This document shows positions 38,402 through 48,157 of a stretch of DNA of 64,000 nt, piece by piece; within the stretch, counting starts at the first letter, position 1; every line of letters begins with the position of its first letter. The notes beneath the pieces were generated by a model. The model was not told where the DNA came from, did no database searches, and was given only the letters and a program-made list of their open reading frames with translations. Where the stretch lies: the NCBI RefSeq assembly GCF_003477525.1, contig NZ_QUDO01000018.1:10286-74285 (forward strand). The letters run 5' to 3'. Origin of the DNA: Ruminococcus sp. AF41-9 (GTDB taxonomy: Bacteria; Bacillota; Clostridia; Lachnospirales; Lachnospiraceae). Both the position numbers and the translations under genes were made by a program.

Positions 38402-40135
38402 ATGAACAAGAAACTTTTACGTTCCGTCCGGGAATACAAAAAGCAGTCAGTACTGGCTCCGATCCTTGTAATCCTGGAAGTACTGATGGAAGTTCTGATT
38501 CCGCTGGAAATGGCGAAGATCATCGACACAGGTATTGCAAACGGTGACATGAGCTACATCATCCAGCGTGGCGCCATCCTTGTTGTCATGGCAATGCTTG
38601 CCCTGTTCTTCGGCGTACAGGCTGGAAATATGGCGGCAGTTGCGGCAGCAGGATTTGCCAAAAACTTACGACACGATATTTTTTACAAGGTACAGGACTT
38701 CTCCTTCAAAAATATCGACCACTTTTCAACTTCAGGTCTGGTCACACGTATGACCACAGATATCACCAACGTACAGCAGGCATATATGATGAGCATCCGT
38801 CTCCTTGCCAGAGCACCGTTTATGATCATTCTGTCATGGATCATGACACTGACCATCAACAAACCAATTGCAATGCTGTTCCTGGTTGTTGTTCCGCTTC
38901 TGGGCGGCACACTCATCTTTATTGCAAAGAAGGCACATCCACATTTCATTAAAGTATTTGGTGAATATGATGTCCTGAACAACTCCGTGCAGGAAAATGT
39001 AAATGCATCCCGTGTTGTGAAAGCCTTCGTAAGAGAAGACTACGAAATTGAGAAATTCCATGGAATTTCCAAATACGTTTACACACTGTTTACCAAAGCA
39101 GAAAAGATCGTTGCATGGAACTCACCGGTTATGATGTTTACCATGTATACCGTGATCATTATCATTGTTGCGATTGGCGGAAGAGGAATCGTATTCGGCA
39201 GTATGGAAACCGGTGAACTGACAAGTATCATTGTCTATGCACTTCAGATCCTGATGTCTCTGAACATGGTAACTTTCGTATTTGTCATGCTGATGATCTC
39301 AGAAGCCTCCACAGAACGTATCACAGAAGTTCTGGATGAAGTTCCGGAGATGCAGGACAAAGATGACGCAGTGAAAACAGTAGCTGACGGTTCGATTGAC
39401 TTTAACCATGTAGACTTCAGCTATGCAGGCGAAGGCGGAAACCTTTCCCTGAAAGATGTAAACCTTCATATTAAATCAGGCCAGACGGTAGGTATCATCG
39501 GTGGAACCGGAAGTGCCAAGTCTACTCTGGTGCAGCTTATCCCGAGACTTTATGATGTCACAAACGGTAATGTTCAGGTCGGCGGCGTGGATGTCCGCAA
39601 CTATAACCTGGAAGTACTCCGTGATCAGGTTTCCATGGTACTTCAGAAAAACGTGCTGTTCTCCGGAAGTATCTATGAAAATATCCGCTGGGGTGATGAG
39701 AAAGCCAGCGATGCCGAAGTTCAGCGTGTATGTAAGCTGGCTCAGGCAGACGGATTCGTCAGTGAATTTCCGGATGGCTACAACACCATGATCGTTCAGG
39801 GCGGTAACAACGTATCCGGTGGTCAGAAACAGCGTCTGTGTATTGCCAGAGCACTGCTTAAGAAACCGAAGATCCTGATCCTGGATGACTCTACCAGTGC
39901 GGTAGATACCAGAACCGATGCCCTGATTCGTAAGGCTTTCCGCGAAGAAATCCCGAACACAACAAAGATCATTATCGCACAGCGAGTTTCTTCTATTGAA
40001 GATGCAGACCAGATTATTGTACTGGATGACGGTAAGATCGTAGGCGTAGGCACTTCAGAAGAACTTCTGAAAACAAACGACATTTACAGAGAAGTATATG
40101 AATCACAGGTCAAAGGAGGCGGAGACGATGAATAA
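38402..40135 (+). CDS. Heterodimeric ABC exporter, half with degenerate catalytic site
   Basis: A 577-residue half-transporter with six membrane helices followed by a nucleotide-binding domain: Walker A GGTGSAKST (367-375), signature VSGGQKQR and Walker B ILILDDSTS. The residue after the Walker B Asp495 is Asp496 instead of Glu, the mark of the inactive site in heterodimeric exporters such as BmrC/LmrC. It pairs with the next gene, whose site is complete. AAGGAGGA precedes the ATG. Confidence 0.93.
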   Translation: MNKKLLRSVREYKKQSVLAPILVILEVLMEVLIPLEMAKIIDTGIANGDMSYIIQRGAILVVMAMLALFFGVQAGNMAAVAAAGFAKNLRHDIFYKVQDFSFKNIDHFSTSGLVTRMTTDITNVQQAYMMSIRLLARAPFMIILSWIMTLTINKPIAMLFLVVVPLLGGTLIFIAKKAHPHFIKVFGEYDVLNNSVQENVNASRVVKAFVREDYEIEKFHGISKYVYTLFTKAEKIVAWNSPVMMFTMYTVIIIIVAIGGRGIVFGSMETGELTSIIVYALQILMSLNMVTFVFVMLMISEASTERITEVLDEVPEMQDKDDAVKTVADGSIDFNHVDFSYAGEGGNLSLKDVNLHIKSGQTVGIIGGTGSAKSTLVQLIPRLYDVTNGNVQVGGVDVRNYNLEVLRDQVSMVLQKNVLFSGSIYENIRWGDEKASDAEVQRVCKLAQADGFVSEFPDGYNTMIVQGGNNVSGGQKQRLCIARALLKKPKILILDDSTSAVDTRTDALIRKAFREEIPNTTKIIIAQRVSSIEDADQIIVLDDGKIVGVGTSEELLKTNDIYREVYESQVKGGGDDE

Positions 40136-42011
40136 GAAGAAAAAAATAGACCAGAACACCATCAAAACTGCCAAAAGACTTCTGAAATATATGACAGGAA
40201 CACATAAGATACAGTTTATCATCGTATTTATCTGCATCTTTGTCAGTTCCGTGGCAAGTATTGCAGTCTCTCTGTCCCTGAAATTCCTGCTGGATGATTT
40301 TATCATTCCGCTGATCGGACAGACGGATCCGAACTTTGCAGAGCTGTATAAAGCACTGGCAGTTCTTGGCACGATTTTTGCACTGGGTGTTATTGCCACA
40401 TTTATTTATACAAGAATGATGGTTTTCATCGGACAGGGTGTGCTCAAGAGTGTACGTGATGACATGTTCGAGCATATGCAGACTCTCCCGATCCGCTACT
40501 TCGACCAGAACACAAACGGATCTATCATGAGTCTTTATACCAATGATACCGATACTCTGAGACAGATGATCAGCCAGGCGATTCCGCAGGCATTGATGGC
40601 ATTGTTTACCATTATTGTTACTTTTATTTCCATGCTGCTGTTAAGCCCGCTGCTTACCATTCTGGCAGTTGTGATCATCTTTGTCATGCTGAAAGTTACC
40701 AATAAGATTGGTTCCAACAGTGGAAAATATTTCATCCGTCAGCAGGTAGCTCTGGCAGATGTGACCGGATTTGTGGAAGAACGAATGAACGGTCAGAGAG
40801 TTGTAAAAGTTTTCAACCATGAAGACAAATCCAAGGTGGAATTTGACAAACTCAACGAAGCTCTTTTCGAGAGCTCCGCAAACGCAAACAAATACGGAAA
40901 CATGATGGGACCGGTGATCGGTAACATCGGTAACCTGCAGTTCGTACTGACAGCAGTACTTGGCGGACTTCTCTCTGTCACAGGTGTGGGCGGCATTACT
41001 CTTGGTGTTATGGCTTCCTATTTACAGTTCACAAAGAGCTTCACTCAGCCATTCATGCAGGTGGCACAGCAGTTCAACGCGATCGTTATGGCACTTGCGG
41101 GTGCAGAACGAATCTTTAAACTCATTGATGAGAAACCGGAAGAAGATGAAGGTTATGTAGAACTTGTCAATGCGAGAAAAGATGCAAACGGAAATATCAC
41201 CGAATGCAAAGAGAGAACCGGCATGTGGGCATGGAAACATCCGCATTCCGCAGACGGTTCCGTTACTTACACTGAACTGACAGGTGACGTTCGTTTCGAA
41301 GACGTTACCTTCGGATATAACCCGGATAAAGTGATCCTGAAAGACATCAGTCTTTTTGCAAAACCTGGTCAGAAACTTGCTTTCGTAGGTTCTACCGGTG
41401 CAGGAAAGACAACCATCACCAACCTGATCAATCGTTTCTATGATATTCAGGAAGGTAAGATCCGTTACGACGGAATCAACATCACCAAGATCAGGAAAGA
41501 TGACCTGAGACGTTCTCTGGGAATCGTACTTCAGGATACCCATCTGTTTACAGGAACCATCAAGGAAAACATCCGCTATGGGAAACTGGATGCCACAGAT
41601 GAGGAAGTATACGAGGCAGCAAGACTGGCTCACGCAGACCAGTTCATTAAGATGCTTCCAAACGGATATGATACCATGTTAAGCGGAGACGGCGAAGAAC
41701 TCTCCCAGGGACAGCGCCAGCTTCTCTCCATCGCCAGAGCAGCCGTAGCCAACCCGCCGGTACTGATCCTGGATGAAGCAACTTCAAGCATCGATACCCG
41801 TACTGAGAGTATCGTACAGAAAGGTATGGATAACCTCATGAAAGGCCGTACCGTATTCGTAATCGCCCATCGACTCTCAACGATCAGAAACAGCGATGCG
41901 ATCATTGTACTGGATCACGGTAAGATCATAGAGCGAGGCGATCATGAAGACCTCATTAAGTTAAAGGGAACCTATTATCAGCTTTATACAGGTAAACTGG
42001 AACTGTCTTAA
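40128..42011 (+). CDS. Heterodimeric ABC exporter, catalytically complete half
   Basis: A 627-residue half-transporter with an ATG at 40128 that overlaps the end of its partner by eight bases behind AAAGGAGG. Walker A is GSTGAGKTT, the signature LSQGQRQ and Walker B LILDEATSS with catalytic Glu550. About 25 extra residues (NARKDANGNITECKERTG) sit between the membrane and ATPase parts, as in LmrD-type proteins. The pair probably exports drugs or lipids under MarR control. Confidence 0.93.
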   Translation: MNKKKKIDQNTIKTAKRLLKYMTGTHKIQFIIVFICIFVSSVASIAVSLSLKFLLDDFIIPLIGQTDPNFAELYKALAVLGTIFALGVIATFIYTRMMVFIGQGVLKSVRDDMFEHMQTLPIRYFDQNTNGSIMSLYTNDTDTLRQMISQAIPQALMALFTIIVTFISMLLLSPLLTILAVVIIFVMLKVTNKIGSNSGKYFIRQQVALADVTGFVEERMNGQRVVKVFNHEDKSKVEFDKLNEALFESSANANKYGNMMGPVIGNIGNLQFVLTAVLGGLLSVTGVGGITLGVMASYLQFTKSFTQPFMQVAQQFNAIVMALAGAERIFKLIDEKPEEDEGYVELVNARKDANGNITECKERTGMWAWKHPHSADGSVTYTELTGDVRFEDVTFGYNPDKVILKDISLFAKPGQKLAFVGSTGAGKTTITNLINRFYDIQEGKIRYDGINITKIRKDDLRRSLGIVLQDTHLFTGTIKENIRYGKLDATDEEVYEAARLAHADQFIKMLPNGYDTMLSGDGEELSQGQRQLLSIARAAVANPPVLILDEATSSIDTRTESIVQKGMDNLMKGRTVFVIAHRLSTIRNSDAIIVLDHGKIIERGDHEDLIKLKGTYYQLYTGKLELS

Positions 42012-42124
42012 AGGGCAGGAAAAGAAAAAAGCAGGAAGAAACGGAAATTTACGATTTCTGTAATTCCGTTTTGATATTGGAAAAAAACTGAATTATTCAA
42101 CAGAATCGTATCGAGAAGATATGG

Positions 42125-42164
42125 CCGCAATCCATTCAGAAGATGATGGATTGCGGTCTTTTTT
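42125..42164 (+). terminator. Terminator of the ABC exporter operon
   Basis: CCGCAATCCAT pairs exactly with ATGGATTGCGG and is followed by TCTTTTTT. Confidence 0.9.
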
Positions 42165-42252
42165 GCCCTCACTGCATAAAATATAGATGGAAATATCCAT
42201 GGACGGGTTAACAGGCTGTGACAATCATGTATGGAAAGGCAGGGAGAGCAGA

Positions 42253-42810
42253 ATGAAAAATAAAAAATATGGTTGGCCCAGGCGATGTTTAAGCCTTATA
42301 TGTGTGATGGTGCTTATCAGTATGATCGTACTGCAAAGCGTTCCGGTCACATATGTATCCGGAAGTGATGATTCAGAATGGCTGAACATGGAACCGGATC
42401 CCTTTACGTCAGAACCTGAAGGAAATTCACAGATGACAGAAACCTCGAAAATGGAACCTGAGCAGGAGAACAATCCTTTTTCGGATGGGACGACCTCAGA
42501 TGGAGTAACAGAGGTTTCAGAAGAACCGCAGCTGACAGAAACGCCGGAAGTACCTCCAACAGAAGTTCCGGAAGTATCTCCGACAGAGACACCGGAAATA
42601 TCCCCGACAGAAATTCCGGAACCGTCTCCGACGGAAAAACCGGACAATGCAGACGCAGAAGTCACAAAATATGATTATCAAAGTGAAGATATTAATGTAA
42701 AAGTAACACTGACAGATCCGTCAGACCTCCCCGACAACGCGAAACTGGTAGTTACCCCGGTGGAGATCAGCCAGGAGGCACAGGATCAGCTTGAAAATAC
42801 GCAAAAATAA
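42253..42810 (+). CDS. Secreted Thr/Pro/Glu-repeat protein, possibly truncated
   Basis: The 185-residue protein has a signal peptide (basic start, then LSLICVMVLISMIVLQSVPV), an acidic linker, a series of PTExPExS repeats (about 111-145) and a short C-terminal domain with DINVKVTLTDP and LPDNAKLVVTPVE. The last element normally recurs in long surface proteins of Lachnospiraceae and here stops after one copy, with no sorting signal. It may be a shortened surface adhesin or a small secreted protein. GGGAGAG precedes the ATG 42253. Confidence 0.6.
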   Translation: MKNKKYGWPRRCLSLICVMVLISMIVLQSVPVTYVSGSDDSEWLNMEPDPFTSEPEGNSQMTETSKMEPEQENNPFSDGTTSDGVTEVSEEPQLTETPEVPPTEVPEVSPTETPEISPTEIPEPSPTEKPDNADAEVTKYDYQSEDINVKVTLTDPSDLPDNAKLVVTPVEISQEAQDQLENTQK

Positions 42811-42832
42811 AAAATGAAAATAGTAAGTGCAG

Positions 42833-42866
42833 TGCCGCAGGAATTATGAGTTTCTGCGGCATTTAT
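42833..42866 (+). terminator. Terminator after the secreted protein gene
   Basis: TGCCGCAG pairs with CTGCGGCA, followed by TTTATT. Confidence 0.75.
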
Positions 42867-43000
42867 TATGGTTACAGTTGTGATGCGGTTTATATGGAAG
42901 AAATCTGCAAATAAATGTATGTAGACAGGTTTTGGGAGAAACTGCATGTGTGAAAAAAATATAAAATTGTGTGAATAATCTATAAAAATATATAGAAATA

Positions 43001-43029
43001 TTGAATTTGCAGATAAAAAATGATACAAT
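43001..43029 (+). promoter_or_regulatory. Promoter of the yceG-telA-terD module
   Basis: TTGAAT (43001-43006) and TACAAT (43024-43029) are 17 bases apart, 75 bases before the first start codon of the module. Confidence 0.65.
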
Positions 43030-43104
43030 ACCAAGTAAATTAGCCAGAACAATTTGGATTTCAGACTATCTGTTCTGAAATTCGTAGCAAAAAGGTGAAC
43101 ATAT

Positions 43105-45572
43105 ATGTTTAGACATCAGAAGATACAGAATCTGGATGATTTTTTTAAAAATCTTTCAGACAGGGGAACGTGTCAGGATATCTATTTTTATCGGATTAAC
43201 GGATATACAGAAGAGATTGAACAGTTTATCTGGAAATATTATGAAACTGCCCGGAGACGGGGAGTGGTGATCGAGGGGAAGATTCCGAATCCGGATGAGA
43301 AGAATCTTCCTATTATGGAGAAATCATGGGTATGGACTTTGTACTGAGTCAGGAATTTATCAGCACAAGTCTGGAGAAATGGCTGCCCAGAATGAAGGTT
43401 CACCAGAGGAAGAATGTGGCGGATTCGATTTATGATTCTCTTTTTTTACTGAGAAGAGAAGGAAAAAATGACAATATGCTCCGCAACGCCTACATTAAAT
43501 TTATGTGCTGGCTCTATTATAAATTTGAACGGATCGTAAATCTTCTGGGAGAAGAAGAAATCCCGAAGATTTTATATGAAGGAGAAATCAGCAGATATGA
43601 ACTGATGCTGATCTCCATTCTGGCGAATGCCGGATGTGATGTGGTGCTTTTGCAGTATCACGGAGATAAAAAATATCTGGAGCTGGATCCGAAGTCTGCA
43701 TTGTCGGATGAACTTCAGATACAGAGCCTGAAACGGACGGAGATAACAGGACAGGAAAGATATATGGGACCGGGGGCAGAAAATGCTCTTTCTGGTTCTG
43801 AAATGAAAGCATTTCCGGCAGAATTTAACCTGAAATGGCTGCGTGAGCAGATACAGCGGGAAATGAATGCAGAACGTCTGTATGGAAAGAAACCAGAGTT
43901 GCTAAACTGTACCAACGCATGGATATCCGGAAAAGGTCTGGATGATATCCGGACTCCAGTGATGAACAGAAGGCTGGAGGGAAAGTCGGATGGAGCGGTA
44001 AATGAAACGTTGAATGGAACGTCAGATCCGAAACTGTTTTATAACTGTTTTCTGCTGATCAATGGTGTGGAGGATAAGCTGACTTATCTGAATGAGCTGT
44101 ACCAGTTCGGGCAGGAATTAAAAGCTGCCGGACGTCCGGTCGTGATCGTAAATGGCAGGATTCAGCCGCCATCCCCGGAGGAAATCGCAGGAATCCGAAG
44201 GCAGAATTACAGAAATACAGATGAACTGCTTATGAATTTATCCGAAAATATTCATTATGCAAGCGAACCGGAGCTGCAGAGACTGATGGTGAAGGCGTTT
44301 GTAGATATAATGAAGAAGGAAGCGTCTCACCCGGACATGAATCTGAATAAGCTGACAGGAAAGGCGGTTTATCTGCTTTGCTGGCTGAAACGATATCAGG
44401 CACAGCTTTTTCCGGCATGGAAGATGCCGGAGATCAGTTGTTTTATTTATATGGAAGGAAATGGAAGTACAGGAAACAGGAATGAGGCGGAGGGCCTTTT
44501 CCTGAAAATGCTTTCCCGGCTTCCGACAGATGTACTGATCTTAAATCCCGACAGGAACCATAAAGTAGAATTTGGGGAAGTTCCGGAGAAACTTCAGGAA
44601 AATTTCAGGAAAAATCTTCAGGATAAAATGCTTTATGAGCTGAATTTTGAAGAATCGCTTTCTGTGAAAGAATTTCCGGAGGAAAATAATAGTGTACAGA
44701 TGGGAACCGCCGCCTACCATGCGGAGCGGGAGCTGGATACGCTGATGTACCAGAATTCCGGGCTGTACAGGGAGAAGCAGTACCAGAAAGCAGTGTCGGT
44801 CAGCCTTCAGACGATGTATGAAGAAATCTGGATGCTCTGGAAAGAAGATCTGAAGTACCGGCCGAATTTCAGTACCACAGAGGATAAGGTGAATATGCCT
44901 GTGATCTTTGCCAAGGTATCCGGGGTAAAGGATGGATCAGTGGCTCATTACTGGGAAAAGATTCAGGAACTGATCACGGAAGATACGGTAGTGGTAAAGA
45001 ATGTACCGTTTCTTGATCCGATGAAAGAGAACTCAATGAAGGCACCGGCGGTTGGTTTTTACAGGAATCACCGGTTGCAGAGGGAGAAGATTAAGAAGCA
45101 TCCGGATTATCCTTATGGTTTTCTGCGGGAGGAGATTCAGGAGTACATTCTGGACAAGCTTCAGCTTCTGATCGATGAGAAATTGATCCGTGGAACGTTT
45201 GAGAATGGGACGGAGTATACGATCATTGCGACTGTTCTGAATCTTCCGAAAGAAATCCTCAGACTGATACAGAAATTTGATTTTACAAAAAAGAATCCGA
45301 AAATGGTATATATCAATACAGGGGAAAAAATAATGTCCCTGGAAGATTCGATCTTAACTGCGTTTTTGAATCTGGTGGGATTTGACATTGTGTTCTTTAT
45401 CCCTACCGGATATCAGAATATAGAGAAACATTTTAACAGAAAGGTGATGGAGGAACATCAGGCAGGAGAATATCTGTATGATCTTACAGTTCCGGATTTC
45501 CGGACAGTTTCCGCTTCATCACCGGCAAAGCCTAAATCATGGATAGAAAGACTGTTTGGGGGAGGAGTGTGA
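43105..45572 (+). pseudogene. yceG: YceG-family stress protein, single frameshift
   Basis: Two frames (43105-43347 and 43326-45572) form one YceG-type protein of about 822 residues when one T is restored in CTT-CCT at 43307-43309, giving KNLSYYGEIMGMDF. The large part shows KFMCWLYYKFERI, NAGCDVVLLQYHGDKKY and EDSILTAFLNLVGFDIVFFIPTGYQNIEKHF, split across helices as in Bacillus YceG. YceG belongs to the Ter-linked biosynthetic module; its biochemical activity is not established. It is followed directly by telA and two terD genes. Confidence 0.78.
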
Positions 45573-45576
45573 GAGA

Positions 45577-46722
45577 ATGGGACTTGATTTCAGTAAAGCA
45601 GGAGCAGGGAGTGCACCACAGAGTGGGGCAGTGAAAAATGTTCCTGAAGTCGTGAAGCAATATGATATTGTGGCGGACCGGCAGCAGATGAATGAAACAC
45701 TGACAGGTTCTCAGGAAGTGGACGATATCGTCAGTACGATTGAGGTCAATAATCTGGAGACGATCGTATCGTTTGGCGCAGAAGTGGCGGAGGAGATTTC
45801 CAAAGCATCGGACGTGGTTCTGAACAGCATGAATATGTCCCAGCTGGATGAGACGAGCGAAATGCTTACGACTCTGGCGAAGGTTATGGACAAGTTTGAT
45901 TTGGAGGAAATCAATAAGAATCCGGGAATGATCGAGAAGCTGTTTGGCGGATTTAAGAAACAACTGGATAAAATTCTGGATAAATATCATACTATGGGAG
46001 AAGAAATCGATAAGATTTATGTTCAGTTAAAGCAGTACGAATCCGAGATTAAGCAGTCGAACCGTAAGCTGGAGACAATGTTTGATGCCAATGTAAACTA
46101 TTATCATGAACTGGTGAAATATATTCTTGCCGGAGAGCAGGGATGCCGGGAACTGGAAGATTACATTGCACAGCGGCAGGCAGATATGGAAGCAACCGGC
46201 GACCAGTCTATTCAGTTTGAATTGACGACTCTGAATCAGGCACTGATGATGCTGGAGCAGAGAACGCAGGATTTAAGAACTGCGGAGAGTGTGGCAATGC
46301 AGTCCATTCCGATGATCCGCACAATGGCATTCAGCAATATGAATCTGGTGCGGAAAATTAACTCTGCATTTATCATTACGCTTCCGGTATTCAAGCAGGC
46401 ACTGGCACAGGCAATCATGCTGAAACGCCAGAAAATGCAAGCAGAAGCACTCTCAGCGCTGGATGAAAAGACAAATGAAATGCTTCTGAAAAATGCACGG
46501 AATACCGTGGAACAGTCTAAGATGACTGCGCGTATGGCATCCGGAAGTTCCATCAAGGCAGAAACTCTGGAAACAACCTGGAAAACAATTGTCAACGGAA
46601 TTGACGAAACCAGACAGATTCAGGAAGATGCCCGCAGAAAGCGTGTGGAAGACCAGAAAAAGCTGGAGGATATTAAACAGGAATTTAACCGAATGTACCA
46701 TATGCCGCCAAAGAAACAATAA
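45577..46722 (+). CDS. telA: Toxic anion resistance protein, TelA family
   Basis: The 381-residue helical protein matches TelA/YceH: VDDIVSTIEVNNLETIVSFG, LFGGFKKQLDKILDKYHTMG and ANVNYYHELVKYILAGEQGC are family segments. It is almost wholly alpha-helical with coiled-coil stretches at about 130-185 and 330-370. It starts four bases after yceG. Homologues confer tellurite and membrane-stress resistance; the mechanism is unknown. Confidence 0.9.
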   Translation: MGLDFSKAGAGSAPQSGAVKNVPEVVKQYDIVADRQQMNETLTGSQEVDDIVSTIEVNNLETIVSFGAEVAEEISKASDVVLNSMNMSQLDETSEMLTTLAKVMDKFDLEEINKNPGMIEKLFGGFKKQLDKILDKYHTMGEEIDKIYVQLKQYESEIKQSNRKLETMFDANVNYYHELVKYILAGEQGCRELEDYIAQRQADMEATGDQSIQFELTTLNQALMMLEQRTQDLRTAESVAMQSIPMIRTMAFSNMNLVRKINSAFIITLPVFKQALAQAIMLKRQKMQAEALSALDEKTNEMLLKNARNTVEQSKMTARMASGSSIKAETLETTWKTIVNGIDETRQIQEDARRKRVEDQKKLEDIKQEFNRMYHMPPKKQ

Positions 46723-46752
46723 TAAATCCATAAATCCAAGGAGGAAAAAATT

Positions 46753-47334
46753 ATGCCTATTAATTTATCAAAAGGACAGAAAGTTGATTTAACAAAGGGA
46801 AATCCATCACTGAAAAATATCATGGTAGGACTTGGCTGGGATGTCAATGCATTTGATTCCGGTTCTGATTTCGACCTGGATGCAGCAGCTTTTATGTGTG
46901 GCGCTAATGGCAAATGCCCGACAGAAAAAGAGTTCGTTTTCTACGGAAATCTGGTTCATCCGAGCGAAGGTGTAAAGCATATGGGCGACAACCGTACCGG
47001 TGAAGGTGAGGGTGATGACGAGCAGATCGAAATCGACCTGACAAAGATTCCTGCCAATATCGAGAGAATTGCTTTTACAGCAACCATCTATGATGCAGAC
47101 GTAAGACGCCAGAACTTCGGACAGGTTTCCAATGCCTATATTCGTATCGTGGACGAAGCTACAAATCAGGAGCTGATCCGCTATGATCTGGGAGAAGATT
47201 TCTCCATCGAGACAGCAGTGGTTGTAGGTGAACTTTACAAACACAATGGCGACTGGAAATTCAATGCGATCGGAAGCGGTTTCCAGGGTGGACTGGCTGC
47301 ATTATGCGGACACTATGGAATTGAGGTTGCGTAA
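46753..47334 (+). CDS. terD: TerD-family calcium-binding stress protein
   Basis: The 193-residue TerD protein has the conserved start [20 protein letters not shown], the acidic metal site [11 protein letters not shown] and the second acidic motif [17 protein letters not shown]. It binds Ca2+ through these Asp residues and takes part in tellurite, phage and envelope stress responses. AAGGAGGAAA precedes the ATG. It forms an operon with telA and the next terD. Confidence 0.95.
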   Translation: MPINLSKGQKVDLTKGNPSLKNIMVGLGWDVNAFDSGSDFDLDAAAFMCGANGKCPTEKEFVFYGNLVHPSEGVKHMGDNRTGEGEGDDEQIEIDLTKIPANIERIAFTATIYDADVRRQNFGQVSNAYIRIVDEATNQELIRYDLGEDFSIETAVVVGELYKHNGDWKFNAIGSGFQGGLAALCGHYGIEVA

Positions 47335-47470
47335 GAATAACCAGAAGTGTTTTTTATGAGAAGCCGTTATCGTAAGATTTTTGCTGAATATCCGGAAACA
47401 GATATAAAGATGGATGTAAAAACGGATATAGAAACAGCAGAGAAATCAGTATAAATTAAGGAGGTGCCGT

Positions 47471-48064
47471 ATGGCAATCAGTTTACAGAAAGGACAGAAG
47501 GTCAGTCTTTCCAAGGAAAGTCCAGGGCTGTCAAAGGTTATCGTAGGACTTGGATGGGATGAGGCGCCGCAGCCGAAAGGACTGCTGTCACTTTTTACAG
47601 GAAAGCAGGATATCGACTGTGATGCATCTGCGATCCTTCTGAAAAATGGCAGACTGGTGAACAGAGAGGATCTTGTTTACTTTGGAAATCTCAAACACAA
47701 AACAGGCACTGTGTTACATATGGGAGATAACCTGACCGGTGCCGGAGAGGGAGACGATGAACAGATCGTGATCGATCTGGCACATGTTCCGGCGGAATAT
47801 GATAAAATCGTGATCGTGGTAAATATTTACCATGCCTTAAAGAGACACCAGCACTTTGGAATGATCCGGAATGCATTTATCCGTCTGGTGGATGACAGAA
47901 ACCAAAAGGAAATCTGCCGTTATAATCTGACAGACAGCTATCCGGATATGACAGCTGTGATCTTTGGAGAAGTTTACAGACATAACGGAGAATGGAAGTT
48001 CGGCGCGATCGGACAGGGCACCAAAGATCCGGGTCTGGGAGAACTTTCTGCAAGATATCAGTAA
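47471..48064 (+). CDS. terD: TerD-family protein, second copy
   Basis: The 197-residue paralogue keeps SLQKGQKVSLSKESPGL, the acidic site DIDCDASAILL and [17 protein letters not shown], and has an insertion (PQPKGLLSLFTGKQ) after the GLGWD motif. The insertion marks the TerD subgroup often placed second in ter operons. TAAGGAGGTG precedes the ATG. A 32-codon frame (47356-47454) lies in the gap before it without a ribosome site and is not called. Confidence 0.93.
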   Translation: MAISLQKGQKVSLSKESPGLSKVIVGLGWDEAPQPKGLLSLFTGKQDIDCDASAILLKNGRLVNREDLVYFGNLKHKTGTVLHMGDNLTGAGEGDDEQIVIDLAHVPAEYDKIVIVVNIYHALKRHQHFGMIRNAFIRLVDDRNQKEICRYNLTDSYPDMTAVIFGEVYRHNGEWKFGAIGQGTKDPGLGELSARYQ

Positions 48065-48157
48065 AAAAAGACTGGATAAGAATATGTTTGTTACTGGGGA
48101 ATGGCAGTGAGGTAAAAGAAAGCAGTACAAACAAAAAAATTAAGAAGGAGCAGCAAC

